In this document: positions 17,938-26,602 of the stretch, in pieces
Layout: every line of letters starts with the position of its first letter
How positions within the stretch are numbered: position 1 is the stretch's first letter
Origin: an uncultured Acidobacteriaceae bacterium
GTDB taxonomy: Bacteria; Acidobacteriota; Terriglobia; Terriglobales; Acidobacteriaceae
NCBI GenBank assembly: GCA_903842065.1
Contig: CAIMKZ010000100.1
Coordinates: 162,478-226,477 of the forward strand
Direction of reading: 5' to 3'
DNA: 64,000 nt
Position numbers and translations under genes: made by a program
Notes under the pieces: generated by a model
The model's database searches: none
What the model was told of the DNA's origin: nothing
The model's input: only the letters and a program-made list of their open reading frames with translations

Positions 17938-19461
17938 CTAAGCCTGCCGCTTGGAATATCTAGCTGGGAAAATCAGCGAGAGGATCTCCGTGCGGTCGTC
18001 TCGCGTCATTCCTGTGCTCCAGAACAACGCCAGGAAGAGAGCGCCGCAGAACGCGCAAAATCCAAATACACTATACAGCGAGTGCGGCGGCCATGCGCGT
18101 GTAACCAGCAACAGAAGCAGGCTAGCTACGATCGCCTGAGGATAGGTCGGAAGGATGATTTCTGTCAGGATGTCGCGCGCCGTTACGTCGAAGCTGCGAA
18201 TCATGAGGCGCATGTACGGAACAATGGCCACCAGGTTGCCAACGATGGTTCCGAATATGACGCCAGACACCCCGATATATCGCACCAGAATGCACGAGAG
18301 CGTTAAGTTGATGCTGACTGATACGATCTGAATGCGTACGATCGCTTTAGTCTGTTTTACTCCGATAAGCATGTTCCAGCCGACTGCGGTTAGACCCCAG
18401 AAAGACAAGTAGCAGAGGAACAGCCGCGCATAATATGCCGAATGTACGTAACTGCTTGACACCCAGTACTGGATAAAGGCGGGCGCCAGAACAAACAACG
18501 CTCCAATCACAGGCAGTGTCAAGGCAAGCGCATATTTTGTCCCGCGAAGAAATAACTTCCGGATTCTTTCATGTTCGCTCTTTGCATGTGCCGCCGATGC
18601 TGCCGGAATAACAACTGTCCCCGCCAGGCCCATAACCATCAGAACAAGGTTGTGGATCCTATTGCTGATATCGTAATCGGTGACCAATGCCGTCGCCAGC
18701 ACCGTTGCGATGATCATCTTATCCATGTTGTTGTAGACAATGCCATTGATCCGGACGATCAGAAGGTCTTTTGTCATGCCGATGACGCTCTTCATCTGCT
18801 CCCGCTGAACCGAACGGACAAGCCGCCACTCGCTTACCTGCTGCCGGGCAAAGAACAGCAGCACCGAGCTGTAGATCACGGTCACCGCAAGCGCAAGGAT
18901 CGACAGCGTGATTACCGTTCCGCCTCTGAGGATTGCAATCGCGAAGGCGCCCGCCAGAACTGCGGCTTTCAGAAATTCCATCGCGGCCAGGATGTCGTAT
19001 CTCTGCACTCCGCCAAGAATTCCATCGAAGCATAGCCCCGGCATTTCAAAAAGCACCTGAACGGCCATGATGTCCAGTATGATGACCGCGACACTGGCAT
19101 GTTCCGGTGAGATCACGAACCATTTTGTAAACCAGAAATGCGATACGGCCACAAGGCCAATCGCGCCAACTACACCCATGCTTGTATATAGATATAACGT
19201 CGAGCTAATCACTTCATTCATCTCGCGCCACTTCTTCAGCGCGTGGAACTCCGCCACGTGCTTCACAAGTGCGGCCTGCATGCCGAGCGAGAGAAGAGAC
19301 ATCGTGCCCGATACGCTAAATGACAAGATCAGCACCCAAAGGCCGTACACCTCTTTGCCCAGATGCAGAACCAGAAATGGCGTCAGTAGAAAATTGACCG
19401 CCGCCCGGATCACCGTGGCCACGCCATTCGAGACTGTATTTCGTACTAAAACCTTAAGCAT
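17938..19461 (-). CDS. Polysaccharide flippase (Wzx/MATE-like)
   Basis: This 507-residue integral membrane protein has 12-14 hydrophobic segments and no catalytic motif. The start (VRNTVSNGVATVIRAAVNFLLTPFLV) is the typical first helix of lipid-linked oligosaccharide flippases. Such proteins move undecaprenyl-diphosphate-linked repeat units across the inner membrane. It ends 8 bp downstream of the FemAB-like gene and precedes the two GT4 genes, which supports a Wzx/Wzy-dependent assembly route. Confidence 0.85.
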   Translation of the reverse strand: MLKVLVRNTVSNGVATVIRAAVNFLLTPFLVLHLGKEVYGLWVLILSFSVSGTMSLLSLGMQAALVKHVAEFHALKKWREMNEVISSTLYLYTSMGVVGAIGLVAVSHFWFTKWFVISPEHASVAVIILDIMAVQVLFEMPGLCFDGILGGVQRYDILAAMEFLKAAVLAGAFAIAILRGGTVITLSILALAVTVIYSSVLLFFARQQVSEWRLVRSVQREQMKSVIGMTKDLLIVRINGIVYNNMDKMIIATVLATALVTDYDISNRIHNLVLMVMGLAGTVVIPAASAAHAKSEHERIRKLFLRGTKYALALTLPVIGALFVLAPAFIQYWVSSSYVHSAYYARLFLCYLSFWGLTAVGWNMLIGVKQTKAIVRIQIVSVSINLTLSCILVRYIGVSGVIFGTIVGNLVAIVPYMRLMIRSFDVTARDILTEIILPTYPQAIVASLLLLLVTRAWPPHSLYSVFGFCAFCGALFLALFWSTGMTRDDRTEILSLIFPARYSKRQA

Positions 19462-19469
19462 ATCTAACT

Positions 19470-20744
19470 TTATTCCCCGCGTTTCAACAGTTGTTTTAAT
19501 CCCGGCTTGATCTGGCGCAGTAGTTCCAGCCCCAATACCCTTACGGGATGATAGATTTTCTGGCCCTCAAACGGTATCAGCTGATCGCTTCCGAACTGGC
19601 TCTTGTATTTACCTATGTTATATTCCTTCCGGGAAGGGCCGGGAGCCGCATAGAAGTAACCTACCTCAAACCACTTCGCGCCATTCGCTCGGGCTTCGCG
19701 CATTGCTTCCCACAGTAGGATGTTATTCGGCCGCAACTTTAGTGAGGCAAACTCCGAGCAGCCGGCCCAATAGAAGGCCGCATCTTTGAATACATGGATG
19801 ATTACTGCGGCAATTCGCTTCTCTTGATGCAAGGCAAACAAGACCTTCATCGCCCCGATGCCGTGAAAGTGGTCCCACATGGCAGTGAAGTAATCGAGTT
19901 CGTGCGCATCCGAGCCTGTCCGGTTCCACGTCGACGAGTGCAGCGCAACAAAGTCGTTCAGGTCCTCGCGCTTTTCCGCAACCTCCACAGTAATGCCGAA
20001 GCGACTCGCCTGTCGAATTGCAGCCCGGCAGTCGCCGTCCATCTCTCTCAGTATCTGTTCGTCGCTCTTGCTCAGGCAAATCACCCGGCTGAAGGGCTGA
20101 CTGATGTTGAGCGGATTCAGGCTCAGCGGCCCGACCAGGCCCGACTTGAAAAGCGGATTCACGTCTGTCCGCTGGCCAGGTTGATAGGCTGGCGCCATGT
20201 TGGTGAGCCGAACTTGCAGCAAGTCGATTTTCTCGCTCTGCGCCATTGCGTCCGCTTCCAGAAACAGCTGTTTCCAGACCGACTCGCGGAGTTTGGCGGG
20301 GAGTCCGCCTGCAATAACAGGCCCGGAAAGCCCCGTGTACAGCCTCCGGATGCGCCCCGCCTTGAATTTGCCCATATCTTGGCGGTACAGCGGGAACAGC
20401 CCTATCAGCTTTCTGTCCTGGCCACGCAGCCCGAATGAAACCGATTGAGACCCCGTATAGCCAGCGTATTGTATCCACGCCGAAGTCTGGTAAAGCCACC
20501 CTTCAGGGGATTGCTCGACTACGTTGTCCCACTCTTCGTTCGGAATCTCATCAAACGGCACGACGAAAAACGGCCCGGCTGGTTTGCCTTTCCGCGTGGG
20601 ATCCTGCTCCTGAGCGGGTCTGGACGACTCAGGCGGTACACTTTCGATCTGCTCTCGAGTCTCGTTTCCCGCTTCGCCCATTGCCGCTTCTTCCCCCAGG
20701 TCTGCATCAACGGCCCGTTCGGGGGCGCCGTTGTCCAGACTCAT
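19470..20744 (-). CDS. FemAB-like acyl/aminoacyl transferase (GNAT fold)
   Basis: This is about 424 residues from the ATG at 20742-20744, which has GGAG six bases upstream; a GTG at 20789 is possible. The first 65 residues are charged and probably disordered. Two acetyltransferase-like domains follow, with WDNVVEQSPEGWLYQT at the start of the first and FYWAGCSEFASLKLRPNNILLWE then EVGYFYAAP in the second, characteristic of the FemAB/Acetyltransf_6 group seen in exopolysaccharide loci. It may attach an amino acid or acyl group to a sugar, for instance to an amino group of the nonulosonate. That role is inferred. Confidence 0.78.
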   Translation of the reverse strand: MSLDNGAPERAVDADLGEEAAMGEAGNETREQIESVPPESSRPAQEQDPTRKGKPAGPFFVVPFDEIPNEEWDNVVEQSPEGWLYQTSAWIQYAGYTGSQSVSFGLRGQDRKLIGLFPLYRQDMGKFKAGRIRRLYTGLSGPVIAGGLPAKLRESVWKQLFLEADAMAQSEKIDLLQVRLTNMAPAYQPGQRTDVNPLFKSGLVGPLSLNPLNISQPFSRVICLSKSDEQILREMDGDCRAAIRQASRFGITVEVAEKREDLNDFVALHSSTWNRTGSDAHELDYFTAMWDHFHGIGAMKVLFALHQEKRIAAVIIHVFKDAAFYWAGCSEFASLKLRPNNILLWEAMREARANGAKWFEVGYFYAAPGPSRKEYNIGKYKSQFGSDQLIPFEGQKIYHPVRVLGLELLRQIKPGLKQLLKRGE

Positions 20745-20802
20745 TTGAAACTCCATCCGCAAGCTGCTCCACCAGGAGCTTTTGCCCACTATCTCTTAGC
20801 CA

Positions 20803-21423
20803 TTAGCCGGCGGTATTGCCACTCTCTGTGCTGATTTCAAGCGGCTTGAACTGAAGATTGCCCCGGTTATACGCTGTCGTTCCGGCCGGAATGTCTTTTG
20901 TCACAACCGTACCCGCGCCAACAACTACATTATCTCCAATCGTAACGCCCGCCCGTATGAAGCAGTGAGCCCCGATCCATACATTGTTCCCGATTCGCAC
21001 CGGCTTGCTCACAAAGCCCTGCGCCCGGAAGGGGGCAGACGAGACGGCACGCTGAAAGTCGTGATCGTAGACCGATACTCCTACGCCAAACATGCAGTCG
21101 TTTCCTATTGAGACGCTTTTCCGGCACACAATAGTACAGTTCTTATTGATAAATACGCGATTGCCAATCTCCACTATCCCGGTTTCATATACTTCTATGT
21201 CGCTTCGCTTGCGGATCGTAATGAGTTCGCCAAAGCGTACCGAGGCATGTTTATCGATCAGCACGGCGGTCGAAGGGCCCAGGCCCACGGACAGACCCGC
21301 GAAGTGGACGCGTTTCCCATAGCGGAGCTTCAGGCAGCCCATTCTCCACAGTGAGTACAGATCTTTTGCGCGCAGCCCTCTTTCGCGCAGCCGCGCCAGA
21401 AACAGCGGACTACACCAGCTCAT
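20803..21423 (-). CDS. Hexapeptide-repeat O-acetyltransferase (WcaF/maltose acetyltransferase type)
   Basis: This 206-residue left-handed beta-helix acyltransferase has hexapeptide turns in VRIGNNVWIGAHCFIRAG and TIGDNVVVGAGTVVTKDIP (about residues 140-180), and the catalytic-type His is in YDHDFQR. Such enzymes acetylate polysaccharide hydroxyls from acetyl-CoA. Its ATG overlaps the stop of the polymerase-like gene by four bases, indicating coupled translation. It probably decorates the polymer made by this locus. Confidence 0.83.
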   Translation of the reverse strand: MSWCSPLFLARLRERGLRAKDLYSLWRMGCLKLRYGKRVHFAGLSVGLGPSTAVLIDKHASVRFGELITIRKRSDIEVYETGIVEIGNRVFINKNCTIVCRKSVSIGNDCMFGVGVSVYDHDFQRAVSSAPFRAQGFVSKPVRIGNNVWIGAHCFIRAGVTIGDNVVVGAGTVVTKDIPAGTTAYNRGNLQFKPLEISTESGNTAG

Positions 21424-22745
21424 ACAGCCTCCTTCGGGCTCTCCGCCTTTACCGCGCGCTTATGCATCTCGTAGGCCTCCAGGACGACCAGAATAACCAG
21501 CTTCGCGGCAAGGCCCTTCGATAATAGCGGAGTAAACTCAGCCCCTGACGCCAGACTCTGGATAGGCAGAAACACACTGAAGGCCACGATTGCCAGTGCA
21601 ACCTGCCCGCTCAGTAACTTGCGAATGCAATAGCCCGTAATTAACGCGATCCCAGCTCCAATCACAAGGCATAAATAGAATGGCCCATACCGGCCGCCTA
21701 TTACATAAAAGATTGCTGGAAATGCCCCCGTAAACAAACTATTGTCGATAGTGAATATCTTATAAGTTAAATCGTAACCAATCGCGCGGCTCATCAAATA
21801 CATCAGCGACGAGTCCTGATGGTAATCCACGTCGCGTACAAATGTGGCAAACTCTCTCAGGCCAGGCTGATACTTCCCGTGAATGGCGTCGTTGTCCGTG
21901 CTCCAGAAGATCCCGCCTTGCAGGATAAATACACGCTCCATAAGATATTGCGACCCCTGCGCATCCGCGCCTGTAGTGGAAAGATAGTTTGCCTGGCGGA
22001 TAATGCCGGAGGTCACGGCGAAACAGAATATGGTTCCGATCACCAGCGCCTGGCGGCGCAGATTCATCCCCAGAATGCGTCTGTCCATCGGGTAGAAACG
22101 CATCAGGGCCGCCAGCGGCGTACAGAAATAGAAGAGCGTCTCGGCTATCTCGCTGAATTTGTTTCCATATACATACATCGTAACGATCATCGCAATAAAG
22201 GTGCATATTCCAACCGTGCGGACCTTCTCGTTGCGCGCCAGTCCTGTTCCGATACCCAGAACGAGAGTCGTCAGCGGTTGATAGGTCAGAAGCGTATCGC
22301 GCAGCAGATCGGGATTTAGCATCAGATACTGCGAACGAGAATCGACCGCCTCTCGCGGTGCTTTAAGCAGCAACAGAAGAACCGCGGCCAGCGATGCCAG
22401 AATCAGCGGCAGCGCCCAGCGAGCAGCCTGCACCATTCGCTCTTCGAACCTGTCCATGCGGCCCAGCCAGGCTGGACTGACGATGAAGCGCATGGTGATC
22501 CAGTAGGCGAGGATGAAGTTACAGATTGCTATTACGTACCGGAACGTTGCGCCGCTTCGATGAGTTTCCACCATGAGTTCCGGCGAGTAGGCTCCGACTT
22601 CAAGATAGGCAACGGATATCCCCTGCCAGACCAGCACAATCAAGATACTGCCGAGGGGGAAGAAGGCGTGCGTCGACTTCCACGCCATCAGCATGATCAG
22701 GATTCCGATTACGCTTACGAGCGCAAGGTCTATCCACAGAGCCAC
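21420..22745 (-). CDS. Wzy-like polysaccharide polymerase (putative)
   Basis: This 441-residue inner-membrane protein has at least ten hydrophobic segments and a long polar periplasmic loop at about residues 245-300 (FILQGGIFWSTDNDA, then a region rich in charged residues), the topology of O-antigen and capsule polymerases. Sequence motifs are weak in this class, so the call rests on topology and position between the flippase side and the biosynthetic side of the cluster. It ends in a four-base overlap with the acetyltransferase. Confidence 0.65.
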   Translation of the reverse strand: MALWIDLALVSVIGILIMLMAWKSTHAFFPLGSILIVLVWQGISVAYLEVGAYSPELMVETHRSGATFRYVIAICNFILAYWITMRFIVSPAWLGRMDRFEERMVQAARWALPLILASLAAVLLLLLKAPREAVDSRSQYLMLNPDLLRDTLLTYQPLTTLVLGIGTGLARNEKVRTVGICTFIAMIVTMYVYGNKFSEIAETLFYFCTPLAALMRFYPMDRRILGMNLRRQALVIGTIFCFAVTSGIIRQANYLSTTGADAQGSQYLMERVFILQGGIFWSTDNDAIHGKYQPGLREFATFVRDVDYHQDSSLMYLMSRAIGYDLTYKIFTIDNSLFTGAFPAIFYVIGGRYGPFYLCLVIGAGIALITGYCIRKLLSGQVALAIVAFSVFLPIQSLASGAEFTPLLSKGLAAKLVILVVLEAYEMHKRAVKAESPKEAV

Positions 22746-22748
22746 GAA

Positions 22749-24047
22749 TCACCTCTTGCCGGCGAGCGCCTGTAGCTGGGCCAGCAGCCGCTCTGTGACG
22801 CGTCCGTCGGCCTGAAAAAAATAGTCCGCGAGTCTCGAGCGATCCGCGTCGAACTCCTGTTGCCCATTCACGCTGTCGAGAACGGCCCGAAGCGCCGACT
22901 CCAGCTCCTCCTCCGATTGAATCCACTTCATCCCATAGCCCGGGTTCGACCAGGGAAGTATCTGATCCCGCACCAGTTCAAACAACTCTCCCCACGCGGT
23001 GTAGAGCGTTGGCGTCCGCGCCAGGGCGGATTCAAGCAATGCTGTCGTCTGAAAGCCGACCACAGCCACAGCTCCAGACAGCAGCGCAGGCAGCCCTTTG
23101 GGGATTCCCTTGATGATCTTTACATTCGGCTGCGACTCTAACTCCGACACCGCAAACTCGGTCACTACCTGCTGCGGATGGCACTTGATGACAATGGTAT
23201 AGCCTGGATAGTCCCGCGCTATTCTTAGCATCACCCGGTGCATGGCGTCGCGCAGATAGTTCCAGTTGCGCTCTCCCTTCCAGGCCAGAGCATCCCAATC
23301 CATATTGTTGATGTAGGCGTCGGTATCGAAGTCGTAGCAGAGGATCGTATCGGGCCTGCCGTGCACCAGATTGACATAGCGATCCGTTCGCATGGATCCG
23401 ACAACCGATATCCGCGACTCTTCCACGCCCGCCTTCAGCCAGAACTCCTTTTGCCGTTCGCTCCAGACAAAAAAGTAGTCCGCTATCGGCGGAAACATCC
23501 TGCGGATACGCAGCGGCTCCACATCAAAGCTGCGAGCCGAGATTGTGCCTTCTTTATCCGCTATGATTACCGGGATCCCTTTCGACTGACAGACGCCGAT
23601 AAACTCGCGAAGCCAGTAGAAGCTGTCGGAGGGAGACAGCACACAGTCAAAGGAAAACCGCGAAGCCAGTTCCTCAAACAAGGTCTGGCAATACTCCCGG
23701 AAGCGGGCGCGAATAGGCTCCAGCTCCGGCGCGTCGTATTCGATCTCCGCGCGATGAACTGGCTCCGGAAACCATGCCATGGCGCGGCTGAAAAACGGTT
23801 CGGGGGAGATGCACCGCATGGCGACATCGTCTCTGCCCGCGATGCATCCACTGAGCGCCTCAATCTCACCGTCGAAGAAGTGGTTGATTACAAGAATGCG
23901 AAGCTGTTCGGGCGCGCCCGACGCGGACGCGATCCCGGAAAGCGCTTTCCGCTTTCGCCTGTCGTTGAGCGCGATCTTACCGGCCTTCCACGCAGCCGTA
24001 CGGCGCAGACCTGTCTGCCACAATGTTCTTTTCAGTGCGGACATCAT
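22749..24047 (-). CDS. Surface polysaccharide biosynthesis protein, GT-B-like
   Basis: This 432-residue soluble protein has a central DYFFVWSERQKEFWLKAGV, then ISVVGSMRTDRYV, YTIVIKCHPQQ and a late VAVVGFQTTALLESAL followed by PTLYTAWGE. These blocks resemble the CDP-glycerol/UDP-GlcNAc epimerase-like GT-B proteins found in capsule and teichoic-acid-like loci. It is four bases from the polymerase gene and six from the next gene, which has a similar architecture. It is a candidate transferase for the nonulosonate or a phospho-linked unit; no closer family is recognised. Confidence 0.6.
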   Translation of the reverse strand: MMSALKRTLWQTGLRRTAAWKAGKIALNDRRKRKALSGIASASGAPEQLRILVINHFFDGEIEALSGCIAGRDDVAMRCISPEPFFSRAMAWFPEPVHRAEIEYDAPELEPIRARFREYCQTLFEELASRFSFDCVLSPSDSFYWLREFIGVCQSKGIPVIIADKEGTISARSFDVEPLRIRRMFPPIADYFFVWSERQKEFWLKAGVEESRISVVGSMRTDRYVNLVHGRPDTILCYDFDTDAYINNMDWDALAWKGERNWNYLRDAMHRVMLRIARDYPGYTIVIKCHPQQVVTEFAVSELESQPNVKIIKGIPKGLPALLSGAVAVVGFQTTALLESALARTPTLYTAWGELFELVRDQILPWSNPGYGMKWIQSEEELESALRAVLDSVNGQQEFDADRSRLADYFFQADGRVTERLLAQLQALAGKR

Positions 24048-24053
24048 AGCTGG

Positions 24054-25520
24054 CTACGCTCTCTCCTGGGCAAGGTTCCCCTGGCGCAATTCATGCGTCA
24101 GTGTTCGCATCAACAACTCGGCGAACGAGTCGATCACTGTTTCCGGCAGGATTCCGCAAGCCCCATTCCATCCCGATTCCACGCTGTTCAGCAGAATATC
24201 CGCAAGAAAATCAACCTCCCGCGGGTCCTCCGTAGTGCGCGCCGACTCGACCGCCTCGCCGATGAGCGCAGGCAGTTGTTCGGGGGATGTGCAGCGTTTT
24301 ACCAGTGGAAGCCGGGCGAAGAAGACATTGCAGAAGATGATGGCGGGCGTTCCCAGCAGGGCCGCTTCTAGCGCCGCCGTGCCGCTGATTGTGAATACCA
24401 GCTCCGCGCCGCGCATTAACTCCCGGCTGTCTACCCGGGCATTGAGCAGCGTCAGGTTGGGAATCTCGCTCAACTGCTTGTAAAACTCCAGGGTCTGCGC
24501 GCCGGTTGCGCTCGGATGCTCCTTGATGAGGAGCGCGAAGCGCGAGGGCAACGCCCGGCGAATCGTCCGAATTACTTCTAGCTGGTTGCTGAACCACGAG
24601 GCCACCACATCCACGGAACGTTCCGGGCACACATGCAGAAACAGAGCGGCGTAGGGCTGGGCTGCATCCCAGTGCAACTCCGGACGGCTTTGAATAATAC
24701 GGCGCTTCACCCACCCCAGATAGGGACGCCCGTGAAGCTGCACGAGATCCGTAAAGCGGTGGTCGTTGAGTTCGTCGCCTCCGGTCATCCCGTCAACAAA
24801 CTGTTTTGCATGCCTCAGCCCCGCCATCAGCGACTTCGTCAACGAGCGCCCTACGGTCTGGGATGCAAAGTATGCGGGACGCGCGGGCGCCTCACGGTAG
24901 CGTTTGATCCACTCGATCGCCTCGCGGCGGGCTCTCTCTTCCGCGCCGTCGCCGTCCTTGCCCGAAGCCAGACGGTAGAATGCGCGCTCCTCTTCGTCGC
25001 TGAACATCACGATGCGATTGTGAGGCAGGCGCGCAAATCCAGGGCTGGCAAACAGGATGTTGTTCTTGCGCGCAACCGGAGCTGAAAGCAACTCCACGGC
25101 GCTCGTGGGTTCCGCAATGACACACTGGATTCCGTTGCGCTGAAAGAACTCCTCCATCCGCACGGCGGTGGTTGCCATGTAGTGCATCAGGCTGGCCGAA
25201 TCTTCGCCCTTGTAGAAACGGCTCATCAGTATGATCGAGGAAAAGCTCGGACCGTAGCGCTCGAACTCATCGATGCGCGCGCGCAGTTCAGGACCGGGTT
25301 CTCCCATGGCGCGCATCTGCCCGCGTGTCCGGGCCACATTCAGAATTCTGGATTCCGGAACGCCCAGCGCGAGCAGCCGCCGATAGGTTGCCTGAACCGA
25401 CGTGATAAAGAAGGAATCAATCTCGTCGTCCATCCGCCGGCTGAGCTGATAATACGTTTCCGTCAGGTCGAAGATTGCTGAAAAAGCCACTCTGAATTTG
25501 GAGTGCTCAGATTCTTTCAT
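24054..25520 (-). CDS. Capsule polysaccharide synthesis-like GT-B protein
   Basis: This 488-residue protein has a C-terminal domain with YAALFLHVCPERSVDV, FALLIKEHPSATGAQT, NLTLLNARVDSRELMRGAELVFTIS-type sequence and GTAALEAALLGTPAI, the layout of the capsule-synthesis (KpsS/LipB-like) and related GT-B proteins. The N-terminal 250 residues contain a helical region and a second Rossmann half. It overlaps the end of pseI by 14 bases, so its translation is tied to nonulosonate synthesis. A role in transferring the activated nonulosonate is plausible but unproven. Confidence 0.62.
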   Translation of the reverse strand: MKESEHSKFRVAFSAIFDLTETYYQLSRRMDDEIDSFFITSVQATYRRLLALGVPESRILNVARTRGQMRAMGEPGPELRARIDEFERYGPSFSSIILMSRFYKGEDSASLMHYMATTAVRMEEFFQRNGIQCVIAEPTSAVELLSAPVARKNNILFASPGFARLPHNRIVMFSDEEERAFYRLASGKDGDGAEERARREAIEWIKRYREAPARPAYFASQTVGRSLTKSLMAGLRHAKQFVDGMTGGDELNDHRFTDLVQLHGRPYLGWVKRRIIQSRPELHWDAAQPYAALFLHVCPERSVDVVASWFSNQLEVIRTIRRALPSRFALLIKEHPSATGAQTLEFYKQLSEIPNLTLLNARVDSRELMRGAELVFTISGTAALEAALLGTPAIIFCNVFFARLPLVKRCTSPEQLPALIGEAVESARTTEDPREVDFLADILLNSVESGWNGACGILPETVIDSFAELLMRTLTHELRQGNLAQERA

Positions 25521-26583
25521 TCTTCGTCCCCTTGAGAAGTTCCCACGATACGGCTGTTCCCCGTTTTACGTCGCGGACCGCGGCACTGCCAAGCACAATC
25601 TCCAGGTGCTTGGGCGCCAGCCCCAATCCGGGCCGGATCGCACGCACATTTTCTTCCGTGAACAGCTCGCCGGCCTTCACGTCCTGCACTACATAAAGAG
25701 AACGGCGGAAGCGTAGCGAGCCGAGTTCCTGCGTGCTCGGACCGTAGCTCGGCATGCCGATCGCCTGCCACGCCCGGTAGACCTCCTCGCCGAGCGTCTT
25801 CAGTTCGGCCGGTTCGAGTGAAAATGCAGAGTCTACGCCGCCCTCGGAGCGATCGAGCGTGAAGTGCTTTTCTATGACCGTTGCGCCCAGAGCCACACCC
25901 GCAAGCGGAACCGCATAGCCCATCGTATGGTCCGAGATGCCGGACTCGCAGTCGAACAGTTCGCGCAGGCTCTGCACCGTCATCAGGTTGCACTCTGTGG
26001 GTACAGCCGGATACGCGCTCGTGCATTTCAGTAGCACCAGCTGGCGGCAGCCTGCCTCGCGCGCCGCGCGCACGGTTTCGTCCAGTTCGGCCAGCGTGGC
26101 CATCCCCGTCGATAAAATGATCGGCTTGCCGGTCGCCGCAACCCGGCGAATCAGCGCCAGGTCGGTATTTTCAAACGACGCGATCTTGTAGCAGGGAACA
26201 TCCAGCGATTCCAGAAACTCCACCGAGGTGGGATCGAAGGGGGTGCTGAAAGGGATCAGGCCCAGCTCCCGCGCTCGGTCGAAGATCGGCTTGTGCCACT
26301 CCCAAGGCGTGTACGCCTCCTGGTAGAGCTTGTAGAGCGACTTGCCCTTCCACAGGCTCTTCGGGTCGGCGATGAAGAACTCGCCCTCGTTGAGATCGAG
26401 CGTCATCGTATCGGCCGTGTAGGTCTGAATCTTGAGCGCATGAGCGCCGGCCCGCGCCGCCGCCTCTACAATCGCCAGCGCCCGGTCAAGAGACTGGTTG
26501 TGATTGCCAGACATCTCGGCGATCAGGAAAGGCGGATGTTCGCGGCCGATCGCGCGCCCCCCGATTGTCACTTGCTCCTGCAC
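25507..26583 (-). CDS. pseI: Pseudaminic acid synthase (NeuB family)
   Basis: This 358-residue enzyme condenses a 6-deoxy hexose with phosphoenolpyruvate to form the nine-carbon nonulosonate. The TIM barrel carries FLIAEMSGNHNQSLDRA near the N-terminus, KIQTYTADTMTL, ISDHTMGYAVPLAGVALG and VIEKHFTLDRSEGGVDSAFS; the C-terminal 60 residues form an SAF antifreeze-like domain starting RRSLYVVQDVKAGE. The PEP and metal residues of NeuB proteins are present. The best start is GTG 26581-26583, with GGAGGAAGAGG upstream; a longer frame to 26637 overlaps the preceding gene. Confidence 0.9.
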   Translation of the reverse strand: MQEQVTIGGRAIGREHPPFLIAEMSGNHNQSLDRALAIVEAAARAGAHALKIQTYTADTMTLDLNEGEFFIADPKSLWKGKSLYKLYQEAYTPWEWHKPIFDRARELGLIPFSTPFDPTSVEFLESLDVPCYKIASFENTDLALIRRVAATGKPIILSTGMATLAELDETVRAAREAGCRQLVLLKCTSAYPAVPTECNLMTVQSLRELFDCESGISDHTMGYAVPLAGVALGATVIEKHFTLDRSEGGVDSAFSLEPAELKTLGEEVYRAWQAIGMPSYGPSTQELGSLRFRRSLYVVQDVKAGELFTEENVRAIRPGLGLAPKHLEIVLGSAAVRDVKRGTAVSWELLKGTKNERI

Positions 26584-26602
26584 AGCCTCTTCCTCCAGCC
26601 CT

